Notes: generated by a model not told the origin, from the sequence alone. Numbered from the stretch's first letter, positions 1 through 10,060 are shown. The stretch: DNA of 64,000 bases from Aliiroseovarius sp. F47248L (GCF_023016085.1 NZ_JALKBF010000001.1:2356001-2420000), one strand, 5' to 3'. A program made the numbers and translations.

Positions 1-315
1 ACCATCGGAAACGCGCGGGCCTATCTTGAACTTGGTGGCGCACAACCGTTCGCGGACTGGATCTGGGGATATGTGGATGGCGAACCACAGGTGGGAGCCT
101 ATACCAGCTTGGTCGAGATTCCGGCCTCGACCCCGCTGACGTCCCAAATCTCGCAAGACCTGAAGAAAGCCGGGTTTAAGTTTTGCGGTCCCACCATCGT
201 TTATGCGTGGATGCAGGCCTGTGGATTATTCAACGACCATGTCACCGGGTGTTTTCGCTTTGATCAAGTCTCTAGCGAAGTGCCACCAGCAAGTCCCGGC
301 TGGGAACTCCCGTAA
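1..315 (+). CDS. tag: DNA-3-methyladenine glycosylase I (3' part only)
   Basis: C-terminal 104 residues of a gene that begins before the window; frame 1 is open from base 1 to a TAA at 313-315. The enzyme removes 3-methyladenine from alkylated DNA as the first step of base excision repair in the cytoplasm. The segment FKFCGPTIVYAWMQACG followed by NDH matches the C-terminal region of Tag, which carries zinc-binding and helix-hairpin-like elements. Its last 44 bp overlap the convergent lytic transglycosylase gene on the other strand. The start and catalytic N-terminal half are not visible. Confidence 0.9.
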   Translation, partial: TIGNARAYLELGGAQPFADWIWGYVDGEPQVGAYTSLVEIPASTPLTSQISQDLKKAGFKFCGPTIVYAWMQACGLFNDHVTGCFRFDQVSSEVPPASPGWELP

Positions 316-1468
316 CCGGAACACCACGTGCCGTTTCATAGGACCTGATCGCTGCGCGTCCCATTTCCCCGATCACACCATCTGGGCGTCCGGCTTTGAA
401 ACCAAGCGCATTCAGACGTTTCTGAAGCTCTTGTCGTTCAGCCGTCGTCATACCCCACGGGTTACCAGGAAATTTCGCAGCAATAGGAGCGCCACCAGCC
501 AGACGATCGGATAAGTGACCGACGCCGATCGCATAACTGTCAGCGTAGTTATACGATTTTAACACATGAAAATTGTCAAACACCATGAACACCGGCCCAG
601 TGGGGCCTGCAGGCAGGATCAGCGCCCCTGCGTCTGGCCCGCTAAGTTTCTTGCCCGACGCGTGCATCACACCAATCTGCGCCCAATCCCGTAGCCGCCG
701 CGCATACACCCTGCCGGTGTGGGCTAGATTAAAGCCTTTTGGTAACTGTACTTCATAGGCCCAGGGCTGGCCTTGGCGCCACCCTTTAGCCCGGAGGAAA
801 GCGGCAGTCGAAGCCAGCGCATCAGTCGGATCATCAGCCCAGATATTGCGCTGCCCATCACGGTTGAAATCAACCGCATAACGTAGAAATGAAGTTGGCA
901 TGAACTGTGTATGGCCCATCGCCCCTGCATAAGATCCGGTTAGTTGCGCGGGCGTGGTGTCGCCTAACGCAAGGATCTGCAAAGCGGCCATAAGCTCGTT
1001 TTCGAACAATGCGCGGCGACGGCCTTCATACGCCAGTGATGCCAGAGTTGACAAAACCGGAACCGAACCGCGCACCGCGCCAAAACTGCTTTCCATCCCC
1101 CAAATGGCAACGATCACTTCTCGTGCCACACCATATTTTTGTTCGATTCGCCCTAGCAACGTCGGATAACGCGCCATCACGACCTGCCCGGCCTTGATTC
1201 GCTGAGGCGACACTGCTGATGCTATATAGTCACCAAGCGATTTTGTTGTTTCTGCAGGCGTATTGTCCAAGGCGACGACCTTGGGAAGGAACCGCGCCTC
1301 GTCCAACATATTCAAAGCATCTGAGGGCACACCAGCCGCGACTGCGCGCGCGCGAAAATCGGCGCGCCATGCTTCAAACCCTGCATTGGCCATCACCGCC
1401 TTGGGCATCATGCTGGCAGCTACAAACAGCCCCGCAGCCTGCCGCCGAGTAAACGTTCCTGTGTGCAT
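272..1468 (-). CDS. Lytic murein transglycosylase, MltB family
   Basis: 398-residue periplasmic enzyme that cleaves the MurNAc-GlcNAc bond of peptidoglycan, forming 1,6-anhydro ends. The SltB/MltB catalytic domain has IWGMESSFG with the predicted catalytic Glu near residue 126 and AMGHTQFMPTSF further on. A PG_binding_1 domain fills roughly the last 65 residues (QKRLNALGFKAGRPDG). The N-terminus TFTRRQAAGLFVAA with an Ala-x-Ala-like end looks like a twin-arginine-type signal peptide, so export is inferred. I chose the ATG at 1468; a GTG at 1504 would add 12 residues ahead of the signal. The 3' end overlaps tag by 44 bp on the opposite strand. Confidence 0.9.
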   Translation of the reverse strand: MHTGTFTRRQAAGLFVAASMMPKAVMANAGFEAWRADFRARAVAAGVPSDALNMLDEARFLPKVVALDNTPAETTKSLGDYIASAVSPQRIKAGQVVMARYPTLLGRIEQKYGVAREVIVAIWGMESSFGAVRGSVPVLSTLASLAYEGRRRALFENELMAALQILALGDTTPAQLTGSYAGAMGHTQFMPTSFLRYAVDFNRDGQRNIWADDPTDALASTAAFLRAKGWRQGQPWAYEVQLPKGFNLAHTGRVYARRLRDWAQIGVMHASGKKLSGPDAGALILPAGPTGPVFMVFDNFHVLKSYNYADSYAIGVGHLSDRLAGGAPIAAKFPGNPWGMTTAERQELQKRLNALGFKAGRPDGVIGEMGRAAIRSYETARGVPVTGVPSRDLLVALR

Positions 1469-1647
1469 GTCTTTCGACACCCCTGTTATCGCAGCCTCAA
1501 CCACGCACCCTCACAATGCGTCGGTGGCGCACAATACGCCTGTTTAAGCGCACCTCAAAGCGGCGTGGTTTGGATCGGCAATCTGACGCTGATCGGGCAA
1601 AACTAGCATATCGGACCATACCAATGTGGCCAATTTCCCTTGCCCAA

Positions 1648-1676
1648 TTGCGCCTTCGGCCCGTGCCGCGTATAGC
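1648..1676 (+). promoter_or_regulatory. Candidate argH promoter
   Basis: TTGCGC, a 17-bp spacer and TATAGC, placed 36 bp before the argH ATG. This fits a housekeeping sigma-70-type promoter. Judged by eye only. The rest of the 243-bp gap between the transglycosylase start and argH shows nothing else I can name. Confidence 0.45.
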
Positions 1677-1711
1677 AATCCAAACAAGCTTGAAGACCCG
1701 AAAGGCCAACC

Positions 1712-3109
1712 ATGAGTGACGACAGCAAATCCGCAAACGCTATGTGGGGTGGCCGCTTTTCCGCAGGCCCCGATGCAATCATGGAAGCGATCAACGCCTC
1801 GATCGGCTATGATCAGCGCATGGCGCGGCAGGACATCGACGGCTCGCGTGCGCATTCCTCGATGCTGGCGGCAGTTGGTGTCATCACAAAAGAAGACGCC
1901 AGTGCGATCCACGACGGTCTGTCGCAAGTCCTGACCGAGATCGAGGATGGAAAATTCGCGTTCTCAACCGCGCTGGAAGACATCCACATGAACGTCGAGG
2001 CCCGGTTGAAAGAGATCGTCGGCGAACCCGCAGGCCGCTTGCACACGGCCCGATCACGCAACGATCAGGTCGCCACCGATTTCCGCCTGTGGGTGCGTGA
2101 TCAAATGGACGCGGCGATTGACGGGTTGGAGGCGCTCATTCGCGCGCTTTTGGGTCAGGCCGAAGCTGGCGCTGACTGGGTCATGCCCGGCTTCACCCAT
2201 CTGCAAACCGCGCAGCCCGTGACGTGGGGCCACCACATGATGGCCTATGTCGAGATGTTCGCGCGCGACATGTCCCGTTTTCACGACGCGCGTGCCCGGA
2301 TGAACGAATGCCCGCTTGGGTCCGCCGCGCTGGCCGGCACATCCTTCCCGATCGACCGCTACATGACCGCGCAAGCTCTGGGCTTTGACCGCCCCACCGC
2401 CAATTCACTGGACGCCGTGGCTGACCGCGATTTCGCGCTGGAATTCCTCTCCTCTGCCACGATCTGCGCCATGCATCTGTCGCGTTTTGCCGAAGAGCTG
2501 GTGATCTGGTCCTCGGCCCAGTTCCGGTTCGTCCGCATGTCGGACAAGTGGTCGACGGGATCGTCGATCATGCCGCAGAAACGCAACCCCGACGCCGCCG
2601 AGCTGATCCGCGCCAAGATCGGCCGGATCATGGGGGCGAATATCGGGTTGATGACCGTGATGAAGGGACTTCCGCTGGCCTATTCCAAGGACATGCAGGA
2701 AGACAAGGAGCAGGTGTTTGACGCCGCCGATAACCTGATGTTGGCGTTGGCTGCGATGACCGGGATGGTGTCGGACATGGCTGCCAATACGGACGCGCTT
2801 GAAGCTGCGGCGTCGTCCGGCTTCTCGACCGCCACAGACCTTGCCGACTGGCTGGTGCGCGCGCTGAACATGCCGTTCCGCGACGCCCATCACGTGACCG
2901 GTTCGCTGGTCGCCATGGCCGAGGGTCGCGGTTGCGACCTGCCCGATCTGTCACTGGCCGACATGCAATCGGTCCACGATGCGATCACCGAAGAGGTGTT
3001 CGGCGTGTTGGGCGTCCACAATTCTGTCGCAAGTCGCACGTCTTACGGCGGTACGGCCCCATCCGAGGTTCGCAAACAAATCGCCCGCTGGAAGGAGAAA
3101 CTGGCATGA
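1712..3109 (+). CDS. argH: Argininosuccinate lyase
   Basis: 465 residues, the usual length. Splits argininosuccinate into arginine and fumarate, the last step of arginine synthesis, in the cytoplasm as a homotetramer. The fumarase/aspartase-superfamily signature [12 protein letters not shown] lies near residue 283; TARSRNDQV and [11 protein letters not shown] are the other active-site segments. The start follows an AAAGG-like ribosome site (GACCCGAAAGGCCAACC). Its TGA overlaps the ATG of the next small lipoprotein gene by 4 bp, so the two are probably translationally coupled, and lysA follows closely. Confidence 0.97.
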   Translation: MSDDSKSANAMWGGRFSAGPDAIMEAINASIGYDQRMARQDIDGSRAHSSMLAAVGVITKEDASAIHDGLSQVLTEIEDGKFAFSTALEDIHMNVEARLKEIVGEPAGRLHTARSRNDQVATDFRLWVRDQMDAAIDGLEALIRALLGQAEAGADWVMPGFTHLQTAQPVTWGHHMMAYVEMFARDMSRFHDARARMNECPLGSAALAGTSFPIDRYMTAQALGFDRPTANSLDAVADRDFALEFLSSATICAMHLSRFAEELVIWSSAQFRFVRMSDKWSTGSSIMPQKRNPDAAELIRAKIGRIMGANIGLMTVMKGLPLAYSKDMQEDKEQVFDAADNLMLALAAMTGMVSDMAANTDALEAAASSGFSTATDLADWLVRALNMPFRDAHHVTGSLVAMAEGRGCDLPDLSLADMQSVHDAITEEVFGVLGVHNSVASRTSYGGTAPSEVRKQIARWKEKLA

Positions 3110-3222
3110 TCCGTGTGACCCTGATCCTTGCCCTGTTGGGCCTTGCCGCCTGCGGCGCAGATGGCGAGCCCATCCGCCCGGGCAGCCCGGAAGACATCGC
3201 CGAACAACAAGCCCGCCAATAA
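3106..3222 (+). CDS. Small LptM-like lipoprotein
   Basis: 38-residue predicted lipoprotein. The start ATG overlaps the argH stop (ATGA). The signal peptide [16 protein letters not shown] ends in a lipobox (LAAC), and the mature part begins [19 protein letters not shown]. Tiny lipoproteins with a CGxxGxxxxP start belong to the LptM/YifL (LPAM_2) group. In gammaproteobacteria these sit beside lysA/dapF and help oxidative maturation of the LPS translocon LptD/LptE. The position between argH and lysA fits that neighbourhood. The LptM role is inferred from length, motif and context; homology was not tested. Confidence 0.75.
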   Translation: MIRVTLILALLGLAACGADGEPIRPGSPEDIAEQQARQ

Positions 3223-3247
3223 GCCCAGACGCCCGAAAGGCCCGCCC

Positions 3248-4513
3248 ATGGACCATTTCCTTTACCGCGACGGCATCCTGCACGCCGAAGATGTGGCCAT
3301 CCCCGAGATCGCCGCGCAGGTCGGCACGCCCTTCTATGTATATTCCGCCGCCACCCTGCGACGCCATATCGGCCTGTTTACCGAAGCATTGGACTGGGCC
3401 GATCATCTGGTGTGCTTCGCAGTCAAATCCAACTCGAACCTTGCCGTTCTGAAACTGCTGGGCGACATGGGCGCCGGCATGGACGTGGTGTCGGGCGGGG
3501 AATACCGCCGCGCGCGCGCCGCTGGAGTGCCCGGGGATCGGATCGTCTTTTCCGGCGTCGGCAAGACGCGCGATGAAATGCGGCTGGCCCTGACCGAAGG
3601 CATCCGACAGTTCAACCTGGAAAGCGAACCGGAAATGCGGGTGTTGTCGCAAGTGGCGACCGAGATGGGCGTGGTGGCCCCCGTCACCGTGCGCGTAAAC
3701 CCGGATGTGGACGCCAAGACCCATGCCAAAATCTCGACCGGGAAGTCTGAAAACAAATTTGGCATTCCGATTGCCCGCGCCCGCGACGTCTATGCCGAGA
3801 TTGCCACCCTGCCCGGCTTGAAGGCCGTCGGCATCGACGTGCATATCGGCTCGCAGCTGATTGAGCTTGAGCCATTCCGGCAAGCTTATCAAAAAGTCGC
3901 CGAACTGACCGAGGCGCTGCGCGACGACGGCCACGACATTACGCGGCTCGATCTGGGCGGCGGGCTTGGCATTCCTTACCAACGGTCAAACACCGCCCCG
4001 CCCCTGCCTATCGAGTACGGCCAGATGGTGCGCGAAACCGTTGGCCACCTTGACTGTGAGATCGAGATCGAGCCGGGTCGGTTGGTGTCAGGTAATGCCG
4101 GGCTGATGGTCACTTCAGTCATTTACGTCAAAGAAGGCGAAGGCCAAGACTTTCTGATCGTAGATGCCGCGATGAATGATCTTTTGCGGCCCGCAATGTA
4201 TGAAGCACACCATGATATTGTGCCGGTCATCGAAGCAAAGCCCGGCTTGAACAAAGCACGCTATGACATCGTGGGACCAATTTGCGAAACCGGTGACACC
4301 TTTGCCAAGGGTCGCGATCTGGACACATTGCAACCCGATGACCTGATCGCTTTCCGGTCGGCGGGGGCTTATGGTGCAGTGATGGCATCAGAGTATAACT
4401 CCCGCCCTCTGATCCCCGAGGTTTTGGTAATGGGTGATCAATTTGAAGTCATCCGGGCCCGACCCACCTATGAAGACATGCTGGGACGGGATACCATCCC
4501 TGTATGGCTGTGA
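3248..4513 (+). CDS. lysA: Diaminopimelate decarboxylase
   Basis: 421 residues, typical length. PLP-dependent enzyme converting meso-diaminopimelate to L-lysine, the last step of lysine synthesis. The PLP-binding lysine is in CFAVKSNSNLAVL near residue 59; HIGSQ (about 198), the glycine-rich LGGGLGIPY and the CETGD motif (about 346) are all present. The ATG at 3248 (MDHFLYRDG) is preferred over an in-frame start 120 bp upstream, because the longer form would run through the lipoprotein gene and begin with unconserved sequence. It lies 25 bp after the lipoprotein gene and probably shares its transcript with argH. Confidence 0.96.
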   Translation: MDHFLYRDGILHAEDVAIPEIAAQVGTPFYVYSAATLRRHIGLFTEALDWADHLVCFAVKSNSNLAVLKLLGDMGAGMDVVSGGEYRRARAAGVPGDRIVFSGVGKTRDEMRLALTEGIRQFNLESEPEMRVLSQVATEMGVVAPVTVRVNPDVDAKTHAKISTGKSENKFGIPIARARDVYAEIATLPGLKAVGIDVHIGSQLIELEPFRQAYQKVAELTEALRDDGHDITRLDLGGGLGIPYQRSNTAPPLPIEYGQMVRETVGHLDCEIEIEPGRLVSGNAGLMVTSVIYVKEGEGQDFLIVDAAMNDLLRPAMYEAHHDIVPVIEAKPGLNKARYDIVGPICETGDTFAKGRDLDTLQPDDLIAFRSAGAYGAVMASEYNSRPLIPEVLVMGDQFEVIRARPTYEDMLGRDTIPVWL

Positions 4514-4529
4514 ACCCAACGCGGGTCCA

Positions 4530-7109
4530 ATGACCCGCCCCACCTTACCCAACGAGGTACATCAGCACCTCAAATGGCCCCTGCGTCTGACAGGGGCAGG
4601 GATGGTATTGGAACGATTCTGGCAGGCTTTCTGGCCCCTTATCTCGATCCTACTGACGGCATTCGCAATCTGGAGCTTCTGGTCCATTGGTCCGTCAAGC
4701 GTGGCAACCGGCTTGATGTCCTTAGGCGGCATTGCCACCCTGACCGCGCTGGTCTGGGGTGCGCACAAGTTCTCATGGCCCAGCCACGCGGAGCAGTTGG
4801 CGCGACTGGATAACAGTCTTTCCGGCCACCCGATCGCTGCCTTGATGGATGATCAGGCCACGGGGCGCGACGATATCGCTTCGCGCAGTCTGTGGCAGGC
4901 ACATCTGACGCGTATGACCCAACGTCTAAAGGGCGTACGGCCCGTATCACCCAACCTGCGCGTGGCCCGAGCCGACCCCTTTGCACTGCGTTTGATCGCG
5001 GCGACTGGCGCAGTGCTGGCCATCGGTTTCACCCCGTGGCTAGAGCGCTTGGGCGCGCCGACAGCGGCCAGCAGCGCTACAAGGGCACAGCCAGCTGCGA
5101 GCGCCAGTTGGGAAGGCTGGATCGAGACGCCCGGCTATACTGGTCGCCCAAGCCTGTATCTGGCCGACCAGTCCCCTGGTCTGCTATCCGTGCCGGAAGG
5201 CAGTCGCCTGACGCTGCGGCTTTATGGTGATCTGGATACGCTCGGGGTGTCAGCGGACCTGTCCGACACACCGATTACCGGACCGGCACAGCAAAGCTAC
5301 TTGCTCGTAATAACCAAAAGCGGACCGCTGGACATCGAAGGACCGGGCGCCGCGCGCTGGCAAATCAACGCGATTGGCGACGCTCCGCCGACCGTGAGAA
5401 CGGTTGGTGACCTGACCCGCCGCCTTGCCGGCGATTTCTCGCTGCCGTTCGCGGCCACGGATGACTATGCCGTCACGAAGGGCAGCGCTGCGGCGACCCT
5501 TGGGTTGGCGCGCGTCGACCGCCGTCATGGTCTGGCAACCGATCCCGAAGTTCGCCCACCGCTGATTGTAGATCTGCCTCTGCCCTATCGCGGCGCGCGG
5601 ACACAGATTGACGGCGTATTGGAAGAAAACCAGATCGAACATCCATGGGCCGGGCTGCCCATTGATCTGTCCCTGAGGGTCGAGGACGGGGCCGAACAGT
5701 TTGGCACATCGCCCCCCCTGAACATCATCTTGCCTGCGCGCCGGTTCTTGCATCCGGTCGCTAAGGCACTGATCGAACAAAGACGCGATCTTCTCTGGTC
5801 ACGCGACAATGGCCGCAGAGTGGCGCAGATTCTGCGCGCAGTTTTGAATCGCCCGGATGATCTGGACCTGCCTGAGGGCGTCTATCTGCGCCTGCGCAGC
5901 GCCATTCGGCGGCTGGAAGGCGGTCTGGCGTTTTCCGATCTGCCATCGGGTTTGCCGGAAGACTTGCGGGACGAGGTTGCGGCGCTGCTTTGGGACGTTG
6001 CTGTCGAGCTTGACGACGGTCGCCTTGCCGACGCGCTCGCCCGGATGCAACAGGCGCAGGATAGGTTAGAGCAAGCCATGCGCGACGGTGCCAGCGAAGA
6101 AGAACTGGCCGAGTTGATGGATGAGATGCGCGAGGCTATGCGCGATTATCTTGAGCAACTGGCCGAGAACCAAAAAAACGGTCCACAGTCCGACCAACCC
6201 CCGCCCCAAGACGGTGTCGAAATGAGTATGGCTGACATCGAAGACATGATGGAACGGATCGAGGAATTGATGCGACAGGGGCGCGAGGACGAAGCGATGC
6301 AGATGCTCGATCAGTTGCGCCAGATGATGGAAAACATGCAGATGGCCCAGACCGGCCCATCGAACCAGCCCGGCCAAAGTGCCCGCGAAGGGTTGCAGGA
6401 GACATTGCGCGAGCAACAGGGCCTGTCGGATCAGGCCTTCCGTGATCTTCAGGAACAAGGTCAGGGATCACAGGCTGGCGAAGCAGAAGGCAACGAAGGG
6501 CGCGATGGCGGTCAGGGGCGCGGGCAAAGCCACAATGGCGCTGACGGTCAGCAAGGGCAGGACGGTCAGGGGGCTGGCCCCGAACAAGGCGGCAATGAAA
6601 GCGGGCAAGGACGTGATCTAGCCCAGCGCCAAAGTGAATTACAGCGACAACTGGAAGCTCAGCGCCGTAACCTTCCCGGTGCCAGCGACGAAGCCGGACA
6701 AGCTGCCCGCGATGCATTGGACGAAGCTGGCCGCGCGATGGGCAACGCCGCAGATGCTCTTGAGCAAGGCGATCTTCCCGAAGCACTGGACCGACAGGCC
6801 GATGCCATGGAAGCTCTGCGTGAAGGCATGCGTCAGTTTGACGAAGCGATGGCGAACCAACAGGCCGAGCAACAAGGTGAACAGGGCAGCAATCCGGGCG
6901 AAGGCCGGCGCTCTAGCCAGCGCGACCCGCTTGGTCGCAGCCCGGACGGCCAGAACGGCGCCACCGCTACAGATAGTCCTCTGGAAGACGGTGAAGACGT
7001 CTATCGCCGCGCGCAGGAGTTGATGGAAGAATTACGCCGCCGCTCAGGCGAGGGCGACCGCCCGGATCTGGAACGCGATTATCTGAAACGTCTGCTGGAT
7101 CAGTTCTGA
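4530..7109 (+). CDS. TIGR02302-type (DUF4175) large membrane protein
   Basis: 859-residue protein of unknown function. Three N-terminal hydrophobic stretches are visible near residues 30-50, 54-75 and 150-170. A large presumably periplasmic part follows, then a long charged, methionine-rich helical or coiled-coil stretch (about 490-620) and a low-complexity Gly/Gln/Asn-rich region (about 640-720) with runs such as GQGRGQSHNGADGQQGQ. The C-terminus is again helical. This layout and the place just after lysA match the alphaproteobacterial TIGR02302/DUF4175 family as I recall it. The ATG at 4530 (MTRPTLPNEV) sits 16 bp after lysA; a longer frame would overlap lysA. No enzyme motif was found. Confidence 0.8.
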   Translation: MTRPTLPNEVHQHLKWPLRLTGAGMVLERFWQAFWPLISILLTAFAIWSFWSIGPSSVATGLMSLGGIATLTALVWGAHKFSWPSHAEQLARLDNSLSGHPIAALMDDQATGRDDIASRSLWQAHLTRMTQRLKGVRPVSPNLRVARADPFALRLIAATGAVLAIGFTPWLERLGAPTAASSATRAQPAASASWEGWIETPGYTGRPSLYLADQSPGLLSVPEGSRLTLRLYGDLDTLGVSADLSDTPITGPAQQSYLLVITKSGPLDIEGPGAARWQINAIGDAPPTVRTVGDLTRRLAGDFSLPFAATDDYAVTKGSAAATLGLARVDRRHGLATDPEVRPPLIVDLPLPYRGARTQIDGVLEENQIEHPWAGLPIDLSLRVEDGAEQFGTSPPLNIILPARRFLHPVAKALIEQRRDLLWSRDNGRRVAQILRAVLNRPDDLDLPEGVYLRLRSAIRRLEGGLAFSDLPSGLPEDLRDEVAALLWDVAVELDDGRLADALARMQQAQDRLEQAMRDGASEEELAELMDEMREAMRDYLEQLAENQKNGPQSDQPPPQDGVEMSMADIEDMMERIEELMRQGREDEAMQMLDQLRQMMENMQMAQTGPSNQPGQSAREGLQETLREQQGLSDQAFRDLQEQGQGSQAGEAEGNEGRDGGQGRGQSHNGADGQQGQDGQGAGPEQGGNESGQGRDLAQRQSELQRQLEAQRRNLPGASDEAGQAARDALDEAGRAMGNAADALEQGDLPEALDRQADAMEALREGMRQFDEAMANQQAEQQGEQGSNPGEGRRSSQRDPLGRSPDGQNGATATDSPLEDGEDVYRRAQELMEELRRRSGEGDRPDLERDYLKRLLDQF

Positions 7110-7131
7110 ACGGGTGCGGACTTCGACAGTT

Positions 7132-7728
7132 TCAGAACCGCTTGCGCGCTGCCAGTGCCGCCGAAATCGTGCCTTCGTCCAGATAATCCAGTTCGCCTCC
7201 AATAGGCACGCCTTGTGCCAGCGACGACACTTCGCATCGGCCTTCCAGTTCTTCAGCGATGTAATGTGCCGTGGTCTGACCATCTACGGTGGCGTTCAAC
7301 GCTAGGATCACTTCGGTGACCCCTTCATCCTGAACCCGCTGAATCAAGCGCGGAATGCCCAGATCATCCGGGCCAATCGCGTCTAAAGCGGACAAAGTGC
7401 CACCCAACACGTGATAGCGCCCCTTGAATCGGCCGGCGCGCTCCATCGCCCACAGGTCGGCAACGTCTTCGACCACGCAAATCTCGCCCACTGCGCGCTT
7501 TTCCGACAAGCAGATATCGCAACGATCCGCGGTCGAGACATTACCACAAACCACACATTCCCGCGCCGTTTCCGCCACGGCCTGCATCGCATCCGCCAAC
7601 GGCATCAACACCAGCGCCCGTTTGCGGATCAGATACAGCACCGCACGCCGGGCCGAGCGTGGCCCAAGCCCCGGCAGCTTCGCCATCAGCTCGATCAGGT
7701 TCTCGATATCGCGTGGGGCTTCCGACAT
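7132..7728 (-). CDS. recR: Recombination protein RecR
   Basis: 198 residues, normal length. With RecF/RecO it loads RecA at single-strand gaps. The helix-hairpin-helix [17 protein letters not shown] (about 18-34), the C4 zinc finger [16 protein letters not shown] (about 58-73) and a Toprim domain with [15 protein letters not shown] follow in the family order. It is the third gene of the minus-strand set dnaX-ebfC-recR, an arrangement kept in many bacteria. The 3' end faces the TIGR02302 gene with a 22-bp gap. Confidence 0.97.
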   Translation of the reverse strand: MSEAPRDIENLIELMAKLPGLGPRSARRAVLYLIRKRALVLMPLADAMQAVAETARECVVCGNVSTADRCDICLSEKRAVGEICVVEDVADLWAMERAGRFKGRYHVLGGTLSALDAIGPDDLGIPRLIQRVQDEGVTEVILALNATVDGQTTAHYIAEELEGRCEVSSLAQGVPIGGELDYLDEGTISAALAARKRF

Positions 7729-7741
7729 GCGTATGCCTGCC

Positions 7742-8086
7742 TCAGAAAGGCAGGTTCATGTCCTTGGGAAGACCAAGTTCTTCGGTCAAACGTGACATCT
7801 CGCTTTCGCTTCGTGCCTGCGCCTTGGCTTGCGCATCCTTGATCGCGGCCAAGATCAGGTCTTCGACCACTTCCTTTTCGTCCGGGTTAAAGATCGACGG
7901 ATCTATATCCAACCCAGTCAGCACTCCCTTGGCGGTGGCCGTGGCGCGCACCAGACCCGCGCCGCTTTCACCTACTACGGTCATGGAAGACAGGTTTTCC
8001 TGCAGATCGGACATCTTGGTCTGCATCTCTTGTGCGGCTTTCATCATCTTGGCCATGTCGCCAAGACCACCCAGTCCCTTCAGCAT
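7742..8086 (-). CDS. Nucleoid-associated protein, YbaB/EbfC family
   Basis: 114 residues. Small dimeric DNA-binding protein that associates with the nucleoid. Family features seen are the N-terminal helix [20 protein letters not shown], a central strand region with [18 protein letters not shown], and a C-terminal helix rich in Glu/Lys. It lies between dnaX (86 bp upstream) and recR (13 bp downstream), the classic location. Confidence 0.95.
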   Translation of the reverse strand: MLKGLGGLGDMAKMMKAAQEMQTKMSDLQENLSSMTVVGESGAGLVRATATAKGVLTGLDIDPSIFNPDEKEVVEDLILAAIKDAQAKAQARSESEMSRLTEELGLPKDMNLPF

Positions 8087-8172
8087 GTCATGCTCCTCGA
8101 AAAATTCTCATTGGTTCCGTCTTAGATACGGTCAGGCGGCAGGGCTTACAAGAAGCCCGTACGACGAAAACC

Positions 8173-9951
8173 CTACTCTTCCTCAAACGGGTCCCACTCG
8201 TCTTCCACTTCGGGCAAGGCGTCGGACGCGGCTTCATCGGCGATATCTTCTGCTGTGCGAATCTCGGTGATCCGCGCTTTTGGGAAGTTGGCGATCACCG
8301 CCTGGACCAATGGATGCGCAACCGCTTCCTGTTCTAGTGCAAGCTTTTCTCCATCCAGCGTCTCGGTGATGGTTGCGGCATCACATCCGTTGACCAGCGT
8401 CACACCCCAACGCACCCCGGTCCAAGCCTGCAAACGCTGCGCCAAACGAGCGGCAAGATCAGATGGGGCATTGTCACTTGGCGTAAACTCGATCCGTCCG
8501 GGCGCGTATGAGGCCAGCCGAACACCGCCCTCTACTTCGACCAGCAGTTTTACATCGCGGTTGGCCCGGATCAGTTCGATCACATCCTCAAACCGGGCAT
8601 AGCGTGCCAGCGCATTTTCCGGCGCTTGAGACACCGCCAGGGCGGTCGCGCCAGACCCGGCGGAGTGAGTCCCACCCGACATCCGAGGCGTGTTCGATGC
8701 CTGCCCCACTGGCCCACTATCACCGGACGGTGAAGGTCCGCCACCTGACGGCCCTGCAAGCGGAACGGGCTGATCTTTCAACTTGCGCACCAGTTCCTCG
8801 GGCGAGGGCAAGTCGGCCACATGAGTTAAGCGAATGATCGCCATCTCAGCCGCCATCATCGCGTTGGGCGCGACCGACACCTCTTCAATTGCCTTCAACA
8901 GCATTTGCCACATGCGCGAAAGAACCCGCATCGGCAGTGCTTCCGCCATCGCCTGACCACGACGACGCTCGTCAGAAGACACAGTTGGATCTTCAACCGC
9001 TTCGGGCGTGATCCTGATCACGCTCACCCAATGCGACACCTCAGCCAGATCGCGCAAAACAGCCATCGGATCGGCCCCATCGGCATATTGCCCCCCAAGT
9101 TCAACCAACGCGCCTGCGGCGTCGCCCTTCATGATCATATCCATCAGATCCAGAACCCGACCACGGTCGGCCAGACCCAACATGGCCCGCACTTGTTCAG
9201 CTGTGGTTTCCCCCGCACCATGACTTATGGCCTGATCCAGAAGCGACTGCGCATCCCGCGCCGACCCTTCTGCCGCGCGCGTAATCAAGGCTAGTGCGTC
9301 ATCTGCAATCTCGGCCCCTTCGGCATCGGCAATCCGGCGCAACATGGCCAGCATGTCCTCAGGCTCAATCCGACGCAGATCGAACCGCTGGCACCGACTT
9401 AGAACCGTGACCGGCACCTTGCGAATTTCTGTCGTCGCAAAAATGAACTTCACATGCTCCGGCGGTTCCTCCAACGTCTTCAGAAGCGCGTTGAACGCGT
9501 TCTTCGACAGCATGTGAACTTCGTCGATGATATAAATCTTGTATCGCGCCGAAGCTGCCCGATAATGCACACTGTCAATGATCTCGCGAATATCATCCAC
9601 ACCGGTGCGCGAGGCTGCGTCCATCTCCATCACATCCACGTGGCGGCCTTCGGCGATCGCCACGCAATGCTCGCACTGACCACATGGCTCGACGGTCGGT
9701 CCGCCCTGCCCGTCGGGACCAACGCAGTTCATGCCCTTGGCGATGATCCGTGCGGTGGTGGTCTTGCCGACGCCCCTAATGCCCGTCATCACAAAGGCCT
9801 GCGCAATCCGATCCGCTTCGAACGCGTTTTTCAGCGTGCGTACCATCGCCTTTTGCCCGATCAGATCGGCAAATGTTTCAGGGCGGTATTTCCGGGCGAG
9901 AACCTGATAGGGCTTTGCCTTTGGCGTATCTGTGGAAGCTGCGTCTGACAT
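8173..9951 (-). CDS. dnaX: DNA polymerase III subunit tau/gamma
   Basis: 592 residues. ATPase of the clamp loader, which opens the beta clamp and couples the polymerases at the fork. The N-terminal AAA+ module has Walker A GIRGVGKTTTAR (about 58-69), a zinc-binding insert with Cys residues (CGQCEHC about 91-97), Walker B/DEVH in IIDEVHMLSKNAFNALLK and the SRC sensor region LSRCQRFDLR. Domain III follows, then a Pro/Gly/Ser-rich linker near 395-435 and the tau C-terminal domain ending in an acidic DEWDPFEEE tail. I saw no slippery A-AAA-AAG heptamer that would suggest programmed frameshifting to gamma. First gene of dnaX-ebfC-recR. Confidence 0.97.
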   Translation of the reverse strand: MSDAASTDTPKAKPYQVLARKYRPETFADLIGQKAMVRTLKNAFEADRIAQAFVMTGIRGVGKTTTARIIAKGMNCVGPDGQGGPTVEPCGQCEHCVAIAEGRHVDVMEMDAASRTGVDDIREIIDSVHYRAASARYKIYIIDEVHMLSKNAFNALLKTLEEPPEHVKFIFATTEIRKVPVTVLSRCQRFDLRRIEPEDMLAMLRRIADAEGAEIADDALALITRAAEGSARDAQSLLDQAISHGAGETTAEQVRAMLGLADRGRVLDLMDMIMKGDAAGALVELGGQYADGADPMAVLRDLAEVSHWVSVIRITPEAVEDPTVSSDERRRGQAMAEALPMRVLSRMWQMLLKAIEEVSVAPNAMMAAEMAIIRLTHVADLPSPEELVRKLKDQPVPLAGPSGGGPSPSGDSGPVGQASNTPRMSGGTHSAGSGATALAVSQAPENALARYARFEDVIELIRANRDVKLLVEVEGGVRLASYAPGRIEFTPSDNAPSDLAARLAQRLQAWTGVRWGVTLVNGCDAATITETLDGEKLALEQEAVAHPLVQAVIANFPKARITEIRTAEDIADEAASDALPEVEDEWDPFEEE

Positions 9952-10060
9952 GTGACCCTTCGGTGCCGGATTCGTATCCGGGACAGATTAGGCCGGGCAT
10001 CACACGGCGTCCACCGAACTCTGGGTTGGAGCCGTCCTGCCCGCATGATAAACGCATAAT

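Noticed and set aside
8173..9951. Programmed frameshift in dnaX
   Set aside because: No A-AAA-AAG slippery site followed by a stem was found; the short A5 run near the 5' end is not a suitable heptamer.
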